Of a DNA stretch of 64,000 nucleotides, positions 1-10,622 are shown in pieces. Position 1 is the first letter of the stretch, and each line of letters opens with the position of its first letter. The position numbers were made by a program, and so were the translations under genes. The stretch covers positions 10,927,501-10,991,500 of the forward strand of contig CANTUQ010000112.1 in assembly GCA_947683425.1 (NCBI GenBank). Reading direction: 5' to 3'. Source of the stretch: Excoecaria cochinchinensis. Lineage: Eukaryota > Streptophyta > Magnoliopsida > Malpighiales > Euphorbiaceae. The notes beneath the pieces were generated by a model. The model was not told where the DNA came from. It saw nothing but the letters and a program-made list of their open reading frames with translations, and ran no database searches.

Positions 1-597
1 AAGTCAGGGGCATTATGCAGTCTTTTGTGGGTTCTGAGATTAGCCTCTGTCGCGAGCGCGACAAGGGTCGCGACCTCGCGACAGAAAAACCTATATTAGC
101 CTTTATTTCTTCATTTTTGAGCCCTCGGTTAACCCGGATCAATCCCGTACCTTCCCCTCAGCTTATTATGCATGTTTAGGGTAATTAAATGACTATATAA
201 GTAGTTGTCTTTGGAAAAACTTATGAGTATTATTAAGATTGGTGTTTTAGCTAGTAAATAACAATAGATATAACTCCGTGAAGTTTGGTTTATGGATGAG
301 TACTATTATGTGTTGATCTCATGAGTAACCTAGGCATGATGTACCATTGGTATGAATGCATAAGATGGATGCGATTGAGATGAATGACAATTAGTGTTGA
401 CATTATAGAATGTGTAAATGGATATTGTTAGTGGCATGTTTTATTGGAATTCTTGATACGGATGTTGTGTTTGTGTTGTCAATGATGTGTGGCTTGCTGG
501 AGATGAGGTAAGTTGATGTTTCGACGTTGGTTGAGTTTTGGGTGTTGTGAAGAGGGAATTTTCTGCAGATATCTTGTGTAAGGGTTGGAATTCCCGA

Positions 598-895
598 CTC
601 TATCGCGAGCGTGACATCATCACGAGGTCGCGACAGAGCCCGGTGAAAGCAGCCCTAGCACGCGTCCGAGCTCTCCGCCGAGCTGTGCAGTAGAGCCTCT
701 ATCGCGAGCGCGACAGAGAGCTCGGTTGCCGAATTGTTTGGGTTAGCAGCTCACTGTCGCGAACGCGATGTGTGTCACGAGCACGACAGTGAGATGCCCT
801 AGTTCCCTCGTGAGATCGCGAAGGTTGCCGTGATCGCGACATGGGCAAGTAGCCTCTGTCGCGAGCGCGACATCTGTCGCTATTGCGACACTCCC
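598..895. repeat. palindrome cluster, TCGCGA type, in LTR-1
   Basis: Repeated near-perfect palindromes of the form CTGTCGCGAGCGCGACAG lie within about 300 bp, for example near 699-715 and 855-872, with a further group at 50-90. They sit upstream of the conserved LTR stem-loop chain, where other LTRs in this window carry clusters of the same or a different palindrome. CpG density here is far above that of the surrounding AT-rich sequence. Confidence 0.7.
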
Positions 896-1122
896 TGTTT
901 TCCAAATTGAGTTTTCTTTTGTGATGCCAATGTGTGAATTCCGAACTTGTGATGCCTTTAGGTTTATACTTTGACTATTTTAGGAAGTATATTAATATAA
1001 TTGGATGTATTATGCATGCACAATGTTATGAATTATATGAATGTAATATGTTAAAATATGTGCCTTGATGTGAGACATGATTTGCATTACGCATGACCTG
1101 CGAGAGTCAGTCTAGTGGATAG

Positions 1123-2345
1123 TTAGGCATGCCTAATAGAGTTTCGTTAGTTGCAGCCCTTTTGAATTTTTGGACCCTGATCAGGTCCCTGTTTGGTTCC
1201 TCGCGAACCCTTTATGTGTATGGATCTAGTTTAAGATCCCCTTTCATTAAAATGTTTTTGAATGTGGAAAATGATGTTGTTTTTCTCTCGATTCGTACTC
1301 GTAAGGTGCGCTTGTTCGTACCAATAAGGTACTGTCAGATAAAGTTTATGTGATTACTTCGATTTGTACCCGTAAGGTGCGCCCGTTCGTGCCAGCGAGG
1401 CACTGTTAGATTTCTCGTGATCCACTATTTTGAGTCAGTAGGTATTCTGTTCGCTTTGTCTAATATGAATATGAGAATATGATAACCGTTTGGTTAAGAT
1501 TTCAGTAATATGAATCAGCTATCTTTCTGAGGTGATCATGGAAGTTTGAATGGTTTGAATAGGACTCAAGTATGCAATTGTATATGCTTACCGCCTATTT
1601 TGTATTGTGAATGTGTCTAATTGAGTGGTTGAGATGTAAGCATGTGAACTAGTATGTATAAGTACACTGGCTTGCATCATTGTATACTATGGTTAAATGT
1701 GTGAATGAGTATTTATCATATTGAAATGCAATGCATGTGGATCGACGTTTGGTAAGTGCATGTGCCATAAGATATCGATATGCTATATGTTCCTATGAAC
1801 TCAGTTATCGCAATGTTTTTAATACGTAGTTGTGTGTTTGCAATTCACGGCATGATATTGTATGGATTAGAGTTGTGCAGTGGAAGTGTGGTGGTTTGAT
1901 ACTACACACTGGGTTTTTTATTTAGTGTAGGAATCTTGTGACATGATAAGTATGGTTTAGTACCTCTTAAGGATGCATGATGGTTGGGTGTAGTTTTGCT
2001 TGGTAATTGTGTTGCATGTGAGTGGGTTCCACTATGATAAGGATACCTTGGTATGATATGTGCATGTGCAATATTTTTAAGAGTATATGCATGGTGATGT
2101 GTTGCTATTCGATACCTCCGCAAAACCGGTAAGTTTAATGCAGGTGATATTGTATGTAGTTCTGCATGGTGATAATTGTATTCTGTTTGGTATTGCCTTT
2201 GCTATGCAAGTCTGATTATATATGTGTTATGAATATCCGCATTTGACATTCGAATGTGTTATGCCTTGGCGACCATTGTGAATGGCCATCCATATTACTT
2301 GTGTGTTCTCCCCACTAAGCGTTATCGCTTAGCACGGGCTCTCTT
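1123..2345 (+). other. stem-loop chain in LTR-1
   Basis: In order: TTAGGCATGCCTAA (1123-1136); GGACC..GGTCC around CTGATCA (near 1173); GGTTC..GAACC around CTCGC (near 1195); GGATCT..AGATCC (near 1222); two GTACCCGTAAGGTG-like modules (near 1288-1400); CCATT-GTG-AATGG (near 2271); and CTAAGCG-TTAT-CGCTTAG (2315-2332). The same series occurs in the other Tekay LTRs with paired substitutions. Confidence 0.7.
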
Positions 2346-2807
2346 CCCATGTAGGTGGCAGGTTGTGTTCGGATCGAGTCGCGCATCTGCAAGGTCAGCC
2401 ACATAGGAGTTAGCAGTGTTTTGTTATTTTGTTTCAGTTTCTGTATTTCGAATTCTGTAATTTTGTAGCATTTTTCTTATGTATTTGCATATGTAAGAAT
2501 CTTATTGTAATTTAGTTTTCCGTTAAATGAGCCTTTTGTTTTATCGTTCACTTTATGCTTCCGCCGAGTGATCTTATGTATGCATGTGTTTATGCTTCCG
2601 CTTAGTGCTTGCGTGTGTGCGTGAGTTATTGCATGATCAGTTTGTGCCCGCAGGGTAAGTCAAGTTTTTAATTACCCGTATTTTTGTATGTATGTTTATG
2701 CTTGTATGCATGCTTCCGCGTAACGAATGTGTTTATCCGTGTGTGAGTGCATCGGGTAGCGCGCCCGCCAGCGTCCTTCCAACGGGGGCAGCGGTGGGGG
2801 TGTTACA

Positions 2808-3756
2808 CGACACCAGTTGCGCTCGTGACAGAACCAAGCATCACACTCCTGTCAATACTCAATTGCATACCACTTCACATAAAAACATATTTACCCTTAT
2901 AATTTGCATAATAATTTCATGCACAACACTCAAGAACTTCAACGCAAGTATCTTAACCATTCCATTTATTAAGAATCATTCAGAAATCAGACAGTCATAG
3001 AAAAACCTTTTGTGCTACAAAGGTTCATTTCAATTTCAGTTTAGGACACACCTAAAACAATCATTTAATACAATCTTAATATCACATACAAATTTTGGAC
3101 TATAAATAAGACTGCTTGAGACTTGAATCATTAATGGTTCAATAACTTTTATAATTCTTCATATACGTGCCACATTTATTGAACATATAGTCATACTTTC
3201 ACGTATCTCATTCACCTCAATCATACCCATAATTCCCTCATATATAATCCAACTTCAATACATGCATACCTATGGTTCATATTCACATTAAGCAAACTCA
3301 CTTCATTTAATACCCTTCATATGTGTAACACTTAGTCTCAACCCTTAATCATATATATATACTTGTTACTAGAATACAAGCTTATATGGATTAGGGCATT
3401 ATAACCCTTGAATGTCATTTAACTTGACTAAATCCCATTTTATATAATTTTAGATTATTAGTCTACCACTAGTCCTAATCATATTCATGTGTATTATCAA
3501 AGTGATATCTATTATCATAATCAATTACTAATCCTAAACATGTATTAGATAAACCCCGGAATGGTTCGGTGTAATACGGGTTCAATTAGGGAAGAAAAAC
3601 ATATAAAAATATACAAATTGGTTGAGAGGGAAGGTAGGGCATTGATCCATAGCAACCATGGGCTTAAAATGAAGAAGAAAACGCATTATACATGTTGTTC
3701 TATCGCGATCGCGACAGAAGCTCCCCTCAGGTGCCTTACGAGACTTGTTTTTACTC
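2808..3756 (-). mobile_element. X-left: partial Tekay-type LTR, reverse orientation
   Basis: This stretch is about 95% or more identical by eye to 15836-16785, which lies inside the reverse-oriented LTR X-right. Homology starts at the CGACA duplication flanking LTR-1 and stops abruptly at 3756, where the sequence becomes Tat-element internal sequence. A perfect TCGCGATCGCGA core lies near 3703-3714. The simplest reading is that this is the second LTR of the same reverse-oriented element X, truncated by a deletion that also removed the 5' end of element E. Confidence 0.75.
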
Positions 3757-6700
3757 CCCTCAGCCGTTTAATGGGTTTCATGTTGCCACGATAGGCGAAG
3801 AAGAGCAGAAAGAAGAAAGCCCCCAAGTATTGAATATGATAAAAAAGATGTCATTTCTCCCTAGCGCAGGACTAGGCAAGAATTCTCAGGGGATGCCAAC
3901 AGCTGTTACCACCAAGGGCCAAAAAGACAGAAGGGGCCTAGGATACACAGGTGTTGTAGAGAGGGGTGAGAAGTCAAAAATCAAAATTCCTCATATCTGG
4001 AAGATTTATGTGCCAGCAAACGCAGCATGTGCCTATACAGGGGGAGAGGAACCACAGTGGCTGGATGGAAGAATTGTGCCAGGGTCCCAGGTTTTCAATG
4101 ATGTCTATGACTGGGACATTGGATTGATCAAGCCAGCAGAGGGCTTTTGGGACGAAGAAATCATGACCAGTAAGACAATTTGGGACCGTGAGATGCCTGA
4201 AGAAGTGATGACTGAGAAAATGGTAGCCACCCAGCTGAAAGGGAAGGCGAAGGTAGAGGAAAACATGCAGGAGTTGATTGGGGAGCCCCTGAAGAGCCAA
4301 AGTGATGCAGGACCGTCAACCAGCAGAGGAGGAAGAGGAAAATAGTTTAGATTTTCTTTTTGCTCCAGAACTTTTCAATGATGTTAATGACAATTTCAAT
4401 CTTATTAATAAATTGAATGATTTTGCCTACTTGTGTGATGTTTCCGATGATTTCACTATGCATGATCATGATCATCCATCCATATTTGATATTGATTCAA
4501 CTGATGCTACTCCATTTAATCTTGGAACCATATAAAACCCAAAAGAAATGTTAATAGCATCAAATATAACTCCTGAGGAGCAAGAAAAATTTGAGAGAAT
4601 CTTAAAAAAATAGGAAAAAGTCTTTGCCTGGACCTATGAAGATGTGCCAGGAATTGATCGGGAAATTGCAGAGCATGCTATTCCCACCTATCCAGACCAT
4701 AAACCCGTTAAACAGAAATTGAGAAGGCTTAGGCCAGAATGGGTAGAGAAAGTGAAAGAGGAGATTCGCCAGCAAATCAAAGCCAAGTTCCTAGTTGAGG
4801 TGCAATATCCAACTTGGTTGGCCAATGTTGTCCCCGTAGCCAAAAAAATTGGCAAAGTAAGGGTATGCGTGGATTATTGGGATTTGAATAAGGCCTATCC
4901 AAAGGATGATTTTCCATTGCCTTATATAGACGTGCTGATAGATAGCGCCGCTGCTTACGAGATGTATAACTTTGGAGATGGTTATGCGGGTTACAATTAG
5001 ATTCTCAATAAAATAATTGACCGAATTAAGACGGCTTTCATCACAGAATGGGGGGCCTATGCTTATCGGGTAATGCCTTTTGGCTTCAAAAATGCAGGAG
5101 CCACTTATCAGAGGATGGCAACAAAGATATTGGATGACCTGATCCATAAAGAAGTGGAGGTATATGTGGACGATATGATGATCAAGTCAGTCACTAGAGA
5201 AGGTCATTTTGATGCCTTAGAAAACTTCTTCCAGAGGATAAGCAAGTACAACCTGCGGTTAAACCCTAAGAAGTGTATTTTTGGTGTTACCTCAGGGAAG
5301 CTCCTATGACACATAGTCAAAGGGGAATTGATATTGACCCAGATAAGGTTAAGGCCATCAGAGAAATGCCGATACCGCAGAAGGAGAAGCATGTGAGAAG
5401 CTTTCTGGGAAGGTTGCAATATATCAGTAGGTTTATTGCCAAGCTTACTTCGATCTGTGAATCGATCTTCAAACTACTTATAAAAGACCAACCAGTAGTA
5501 TGGAACGAGAGTTGTCAGAAGGCTTTTGACACTGTCATAGAATACTTGCTGAATCCACCGGTGCTGAGACCGTCGCGGCCTGTCAAACCACTGATCCTAT
5601 ACCTAGCCATAGAGGACAGCTTTGTAGGCGCTATGATGGCCCAAGAGGACGAATTTGGAATGGAATTTGCTGTTTACTACCTTACCAAGAAGTTTTTGGC
5701 TTATGAGGTTAAGTACACAGAAGTACAAAAGATTTGCCTTGCAGTTATCTGGGCTTCTAAGAAATTGCGGCATTACTTTCATGCGTACAAGGTACAGGCA
5801 GTCGCGAAGTAGAATCCCCTTAGGTACTTGCAAAAGGCCCCGTCCTTACTTGGGAAAATGGGTAGGTGGTTGTTGTTACTTTAAGAATTCGATGTAGAGT
5901 ATCTTACTCGGAAGACCATCAAGGGACGTGCAGTGGCGGAGTTTCTAGCAGAACACCCGATCCAAGGAGACTCATATGAGTTTAACTTTCCAGATGAGGA
6001 TGTGACTGCCAACGGAGTTCAGGGTTGGAAATTGCACTTCGATGGAGCCGTAAACAGCAAAGGGGCAGGAGTAGGAACCATTCTGACAACTATGGACGAT
6101 GAGAAGCTTCCCTTGGCGAAGAAGTTGAGATTCAAGGCTACCAATAATGAAGCTGCGTATGAAGTGTGTATTTTTGGATTGGAGGCCTTAATAGCCTTAG
6201 GAGCAAAGAATGTGGAAGTGTTCGGTGATTCCTCCTTGGTGGTCAATCAAATTCGAGGTGAATGGGCCGTGAAAGAAGAGAGGCTAATGCCATATATTCA
6301 GCGTTTGAGGGGTCTCAGCAGTCAGTTTAAAGTATGTACATTCCATTTCCTTCCAAGGGATGAGAATCAATTAGCCTATGCGCTCGCCACATTAGTATCA
6401 ATGTGGGACAACCCTGAAGGAGTGGTCATGAAGCCAGTTTTAATCTATAGCTCCGAAAGACCTAGCTTCAATTCCAAATCAGTTATGGAAGTAGAAGTGG
6501 CAGATAGGAAGCCGTGGTATCATAACATTATGAACTATCTAGAGAACGCGACATTTGCAAAGGAGGCTAACGAAAAGGATCAGAGAATGATTCGCAAACT
6601 GTCCACTCAGTTCATCTGCATAGATGGGATGTTGTACAAACGACAAGCTGATGGTATCCAATTGAGGTGTTTGGATGAGAAAGAGGCCAAGAGGGTAATG

Positions 6701-7759
6701 GAAGAAACACATGACGGAGTATGCAGGGCCCATATGAACGGGTTGCTATTGGCCAAGAAGATCATGAGGCAAGGCTTCTACTGGCTTATGATGGACAACG
6801 ATTGTTCAAAGCAAGCCAAGCAGTGCCAACTATGCCAACAGTACCTGGATTTAAGGCACTTACCAGTGTAAGAGCTACACAGCCTAACGTCACCTTGGCC
6901 ATTCGCTGCTTGGGGAATAGACATTATTGGAGAGATCCGCCCTACGGCCTCCAATGGGCATAGATACATAATAGTCGCAATCGACTATTTTATAAAATGG
7001 GTAGAAGCGGAGTCCTTCCAGAAGATCGATGCGAGAGATATAGCCAGGTTCATTGAAAGGAATCTGCTTTGCAGATACGGCCTCCCACATCACATAGTGT
7101 CTGATAACGGGGTGCAGTTCATGGGGGAAACCAGGAAGCTTCTTGAGAAGTACAGAATTGAGCACCATAAATCCTCTCCCTATCGACCACAAGCTAACGG
7201 GGCAGTAGAGGCTGCCAATAAGAATGTGAAGAAGATCCTAGCTAAGATGGTCCAAACCTACAAAGACTGGGCAGAGAAGCTACCTTTTGCTCTGTGGGGT
7301 TACAGAACGACGGTGAGGACATCTACAGGTGCTACGCCGTATTCTCTGGTTTATGGGACAGAAGCAGTGCTGCCAGTCGAGGTAGAGCTCAAATCGCTGA
7401 AAGTAGTCATGGAAGCTCAGATTCCAGAGACCGAATGGGCACAACAGAGGTTACAACATTTGAATTTATTGGATGAGAGTAGGCTGAAAGCTTACTATCA
7501 CAATCAGATCTATCAGAAGAGGCTGGCCAGATCATTTGGGAGGAAGGTGAAAAAGCATCCGCTGAAGGAGGGAGATTTAGTGTTCAAACAGATGAGACCA
7601 GGGGTACCGGATATCAGAGGAAAGTTTAGACCAACCTGGGAAGGACCATTCATCCTCAAGAAGCTGCTGTCAAAAGGAGCTGCGATTCTGTCAGATAGTG
7701 ATGGCAATGAATTCAAAGAATCGATCAATATTGATAGACTCAAAAGGTTCCATGGCTAA
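3757..7759 (+). pseudogene. pol: Tat-type pol polyprotein remnant (G-patch, RT, RNase H, aRNase H, integrase)
   Basis: Domains in order: a G-patch-like motif (3836-3951; GLGKNSQG then GLGY), as often found between protease and RT; RT with YVDD at 5162-5173; a first RNase H around 5500-5930; an archaeal-type RNase H around 6010-6420 (LHFDGAVNSKGAG, GDSSLVVNQI); the integrase zinc finger (about 6690-6850); and the integrase core with Asp codons at 6920 and 7103 and Glu at 7208 (61 and 35 codons apart). It ends FHG-stop at 7757-7759. Lesions: TAG 4343, TAA 4533, TAG 4611, TAG 4998, TGA 5307 followed by a frameshift near 5320, TAG 5810, TAA near 5882 and TAA 6869. Gag and protease are absent. It cannot make a working polyprotein. 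Confidence 0.9.
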
Positions 7760-8138
7760 AGGCTACAAAATCAAAAGAAGGGAATGAAAGCCCCGCGGGT
7801 CGAAAACTGAAAAAAAGGCGGCCTTGCTAAAATTGGGCGCCTCGTCAGGGTGAAAACCGAAAAAAAGCATCCTGGGCAAAATTTAGAGGCATGAGAGAAA
7901 ATATCTAATCAGGAAAACCCGAGAGGGCTGATTGGAGACAGCAGTTTGATGCTATCAAGATTTTGGTTCCATGAATAAATGTAGTTGTGCATAATTGAAT
8001 CGGTACCAAAATGATCATGTATTTTGAAATCGTACTGAAATGTACACAATTTTGTGAAATGAAATAAGACTTGATTTATTCATTTATATTATTGTCTAAT
8101 TCTGCTTTAAAAAGAAACATATTGCATGTAAAACTAAA
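7760..8138 (+). other. post-pol spacer with A-rich direct repeat
   Basis: After the pol stop, a purine-rich unit occurs twice (near 7798 and 7850): CGAAAACTGAAAAAAAGGC and then GAAAACCGAAAAAAAGCATC. Element D has the same arrangement on the other strand near 48370-48470. No ORF is supported. The A-rich runs could serve as an internal purine-rich priming tract or as the 3' UTR of the antisense gene; neither is shown by sequence alone. Confidence 0.5.
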
Positions 8139-9488
8139 CTATGCCCTACTGCTACCCTCGCTAGCTAAATGCCTCAGTCGCCGAGTTCGGTTATCAGATG
8201 ATGGGCTAAGTATCCACCTTTTGTACGCGCTGGTGGAAGTGACAGAGTGATTCCCGAAGGGAGGTATGATAGTTTTCAGTGGAAGCCGACTCCAGAGCTC
8301 ATGATAGCGCCAAGCAAAAGCCGCAAAAGGACTCCACCTCAAAAGGATAGAGGGAGTCTCACCACATCTTGAGTCATCCCAAGTTGACGGGAGCAACGGG
8401 CCGTAATGTAGAAAGTTGCCTCGCGAAGCCTGCATAGGGGAACGCATCCTGAAGACCCATCAACAACTGCACTGGACAAGGGAAGCCAAGCGTGTGTGAA
8501 GCTAATATCCTCATCTGATATCTCACTGAATCTGGTAATGCCCTCGTCAGGGGTCCCAGGTAAGGATAGATGCCGGCGAGGAAGAAAACACTTTGTAGAG
8601 TACTGATTAATGACTCTAGGAGGTGGCTCTGACAAAAGCTTCAATTTTTCCTGCAACCAAATCTAAAAGAAGAAACAAAGAAAAAATAAAAGCAAAAGAA
8701 AATAGAATAAAAGGCAAAGAAAAGCCGCTGGATTAAGTTGGATTTACTTCAGGCATAAATTAGTCATAGGGTTGTGTGAAAATCCGAAAGGATGCACTTC
8801 CCGCTAAGAAAAGCTAGTGTGAAAATCTACAAGGGACGCACTACCTTTTAAAATAATGACAAACCTGAAGTAATAAGGGACTTCCAGAGAATGAAGTGGT
8901 AGGCTCGATACGAACAGAGTCCAAACCCAAGATAGTCTCAGCCAGAATGAGAGGGAAAGGGGTTAGCCCACGGTGAAAGTCATCCAGAATTCCAAACAGA
9001 CGGGGGTCTCCGATCAGTTCCTCTGAGGTCACGGCTAGATACTTCATCAGGTAGAAAAGGAAGAGGACACTTACGCTGTATGAGGGAATGTTGGAGAATT
9101 CATCCATTGCTTCAATCAGAGGTTCCAAAGCAAATACTGGGCCCTGAGGAACCAGACGAGCAGCCTCGGAAGGAGCTATACTTAAGGACAGAGCAATATC
9201 CCGGATTTGGATCAAACCACAGCGAGGTACGCAGGACAAAACACCAGGAGGATACCAACTCCCGATAATAGCAGCAAGTTCTTCAGGCAGGGGGCATATT
9301 TCCTGATAGGTGAACCTGAAAACATGAAAACAAGGATCCCAGAAGTGGGTTGCAGCCAAAAGAAGGTTGTAGTCTATCTTGACTCTTCACAAAAACCTCA
9401 GTCCAGAAAGGGGGGCAAGAGTGCTGTGTTCCCAAATTTGAGCATCGTCTAAAATACAGTGCATCTTGGAAAGCAAAGGAGAATTCAT
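8139..9488 (-). pseudogene. antisense two-exon gene of element E (plant-mobile-domain/DUF7745-like), disabled
   Basis: The gene is read against the element. Exon 1 runs from the ATG at 9488 to 8867 and exon 2 from 8662 to 8139, with a 204-bp GT-AG intron (8663-8866). Across the junction the reading continues LLLQ then IWLQEKLKL, exactly as in the D copy. Exon 1 contains THFWDPCFHVFRF followed by EICPLPEELAAIIGSW, which resembles the W/F-DP-x-H-x-F-x-F and E-I-P-L-E-E pattern of plant mobile domain or DUF7745 proteins; that family call is tentative. A TATA box lies at 9607-9614, about 120 bp before the ATG. Two stops, TGA at 9387-9389 and at 8339-8341, are CGA in the D copy. Function is unknown. 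Extra antisense ORFs after pol are known from the Tat lineage. Confidence 0.7.
8663..8866 (-). other. intron of the antisense gene, element E
   Basis: On the minus strand the donor reads CTTCAG|GTTTGTC and the acceptor TTTTAG|ATTTGG after a T-rich stretch. Removing it keeps the reading frame. The D copy has an intron of 202 bp at the same codon position (donor CTCCAG|GTACGTC, acceptor TTCCAG|ATTTGG). Splice signals conserved in both diverged copies support a real intron. Confidence 0.75.
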
Positions 9489-9606
9489 TTCTCAGTAGCT
9501 AAAGCCAAAGTCACAAAAGGAAATAAAGAAGGAAAAAAAACTAAGGAAAGGAACTTGCTATGAAGCTAAAATGCGAGAAAAGGCACGAAATCCAAGAAAA
9601 TGCTGA

Positions 9607-9822
9607 ATTTTATAAGATTGACATACCAACGGCTAGCCCGTCCCTATCTCAGACGGTGATCCCGTCTGTAATTGTCCACCTGGCAGTCTCTGCATCGTGC
9701 ATATCACGCGCATTAATTAGGTAATTAATGAGGGTTAAAAGCGGAATCTGGAGAGACAGACGGAATGCCCGTCTGTCGCTGTATGAATGGAAAGCCCGTC
9801 GGTACTTAAATTCTATATAAAG
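9607..9822. promoter_or_regulatory. divergent promoter of element E with two TATA boxes
   Basis: TATAAAAT on the minus strand (9607-9614) faces the antisense gene; TATATAAAG on the plus strand (9814-9822) faces the gag-like 3' ORF. They are about 200 bp apart. Between and just outside them the motif GACGGG/CCCGTC and its variants occur repeatedly (near 9636, 9658, 9755, 9791 and 9831). Element D has the same layout with the two boxes again about 200 bp apart. The same motif fills the U3-like part of the E LTR (13806-14010). Confidence 0.7.
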
Positions 9823-9961
9823 ACGCAGGTACCGACGGGCTATCACTTTCTTTTCCTTCTTCTTCACACCGACGCTTTTCCCTTTGTTTCCAGCGGTTTC
9901 CTTTCGTTTTTTTTACACCAGTTGTGAGCCTTTTACTTCTTCTTTGGGTCTTAACTTCGAG

Positions 9962-10621
9962 GTTAGTAAAATCCTTCCATCTTTTATTCATTTTATTTTA
10001 TTTTATCATGAGTAATGTAATTTAATTTTCTTCTTTCTTCTTTTGAATTAGTAACCTTGTTAATTAATTGAAATATAATTGTTTAGTAATAAAATGCATG
10101 AATTGGTACATAGAGTAAATAGCATGCAATTTTTTCTTTTTAATGGGCACAAGATGGATTGACCTATATTGTTTAAGAACAATTAGTGATAAATGTATAT
10201 TTATTTCTGAGTTTTTTTAGATAAGACATGGCTTTAGAAATGCATGCACATTGGAATCAATACTAGGAAATAGGAAGCAAAGCAGATTTGAGCATGTTGC
10301 AATGATTGCTTGGGGCCCGAGGCCTGTCCCTTCTTTTTTTGTTTTTTTTTTTTATGCAGGAGGTGGGGCACACCCTTGCCGGGGTGCTACCCAAATTTTT
10401 TTAGCAAATGAGAATATATTGCATTATTGCTTGGCGCCCGAGGCCTGTCCCTTCTTTTTTTAATTTTTTTTATGCAGGAGGTTGGGCACACCCTTGTCGG
10501 GGTACTGCCCATAATTTATCTTGCCGGTTTAGACACATTCCCGTCAGAATGCTGCCTCAATTTCTAAGCAAAGTTTCATTTATGTCTATGATGCAAAGCT
10601 AACTGTTTACCTCATTCTCAG
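9962..10621 (+). other. probable leader intron of the gag-like 3' ORF, element E
   Basis: The donor CTTCGAG|GTTAGTAAAAT (9961/9962) and the acceptor CCTCATTCTCAG|GATG (10621/10622) place the splice one base before the ATG at 10623. Element D keeps both sites on its strand (donor CCAG|GTTAGTAAAATT, acceptor TTATTTTCAG|GATG; 678 nt). The intron holds the T-rich tandem repeat at 10300-10535. Only RNA data would prove splicing. Confidence 0.55.
10300..10535 (+). repeat. 121-bp tandem repeat in the leader intron, element E
   Basis: Nearly two copies with a 121-bp period, starting near 10308 and 10429. Each unit holds GCCCGAGGCCTGTCCC, a run of T, then ATGCAGGAGGTTGGGCACACCC. The T-run followed by ATGCAG looks like a spare splice acceptor. 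Element D has a matching repeat of about 131-bp period at 45656-45955. Confidence 0.75.
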
Positions 10622-10622
10622 G

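Larger units (their letters stand above)
1..2807 (+). mobile_element. LTR-1: 3' part of a Tekay-type Ty3/gypsy LTR, cut by window start
   Basis: The sequence ends in TGTTACA at 2801-2807, the usual CA end of this LTR class. It matches the 3' half of the solo LTR at 35011-39047 block by block: the TGACCTGCGAGAGTCAG block near 1093, the TTAGGCATGCCTAA palindrome at 1123-1136, the CTAAGCG stem-loop at 2315-2332 and the GGTAGCGCGCCC stretch near 2756. The base after 2807 belongs to a reverse-oriented LTR (X-left), so this LTR was inserted into X. The five bases after the end are CGACA (2808-2812), the expected duplication; the other copy would lie left of the window. It is either a solo LTR or the 3' LTR of an element outside the window. 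No coding sequence is supported; ORFs here are shadows. Confidence 0.85.
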
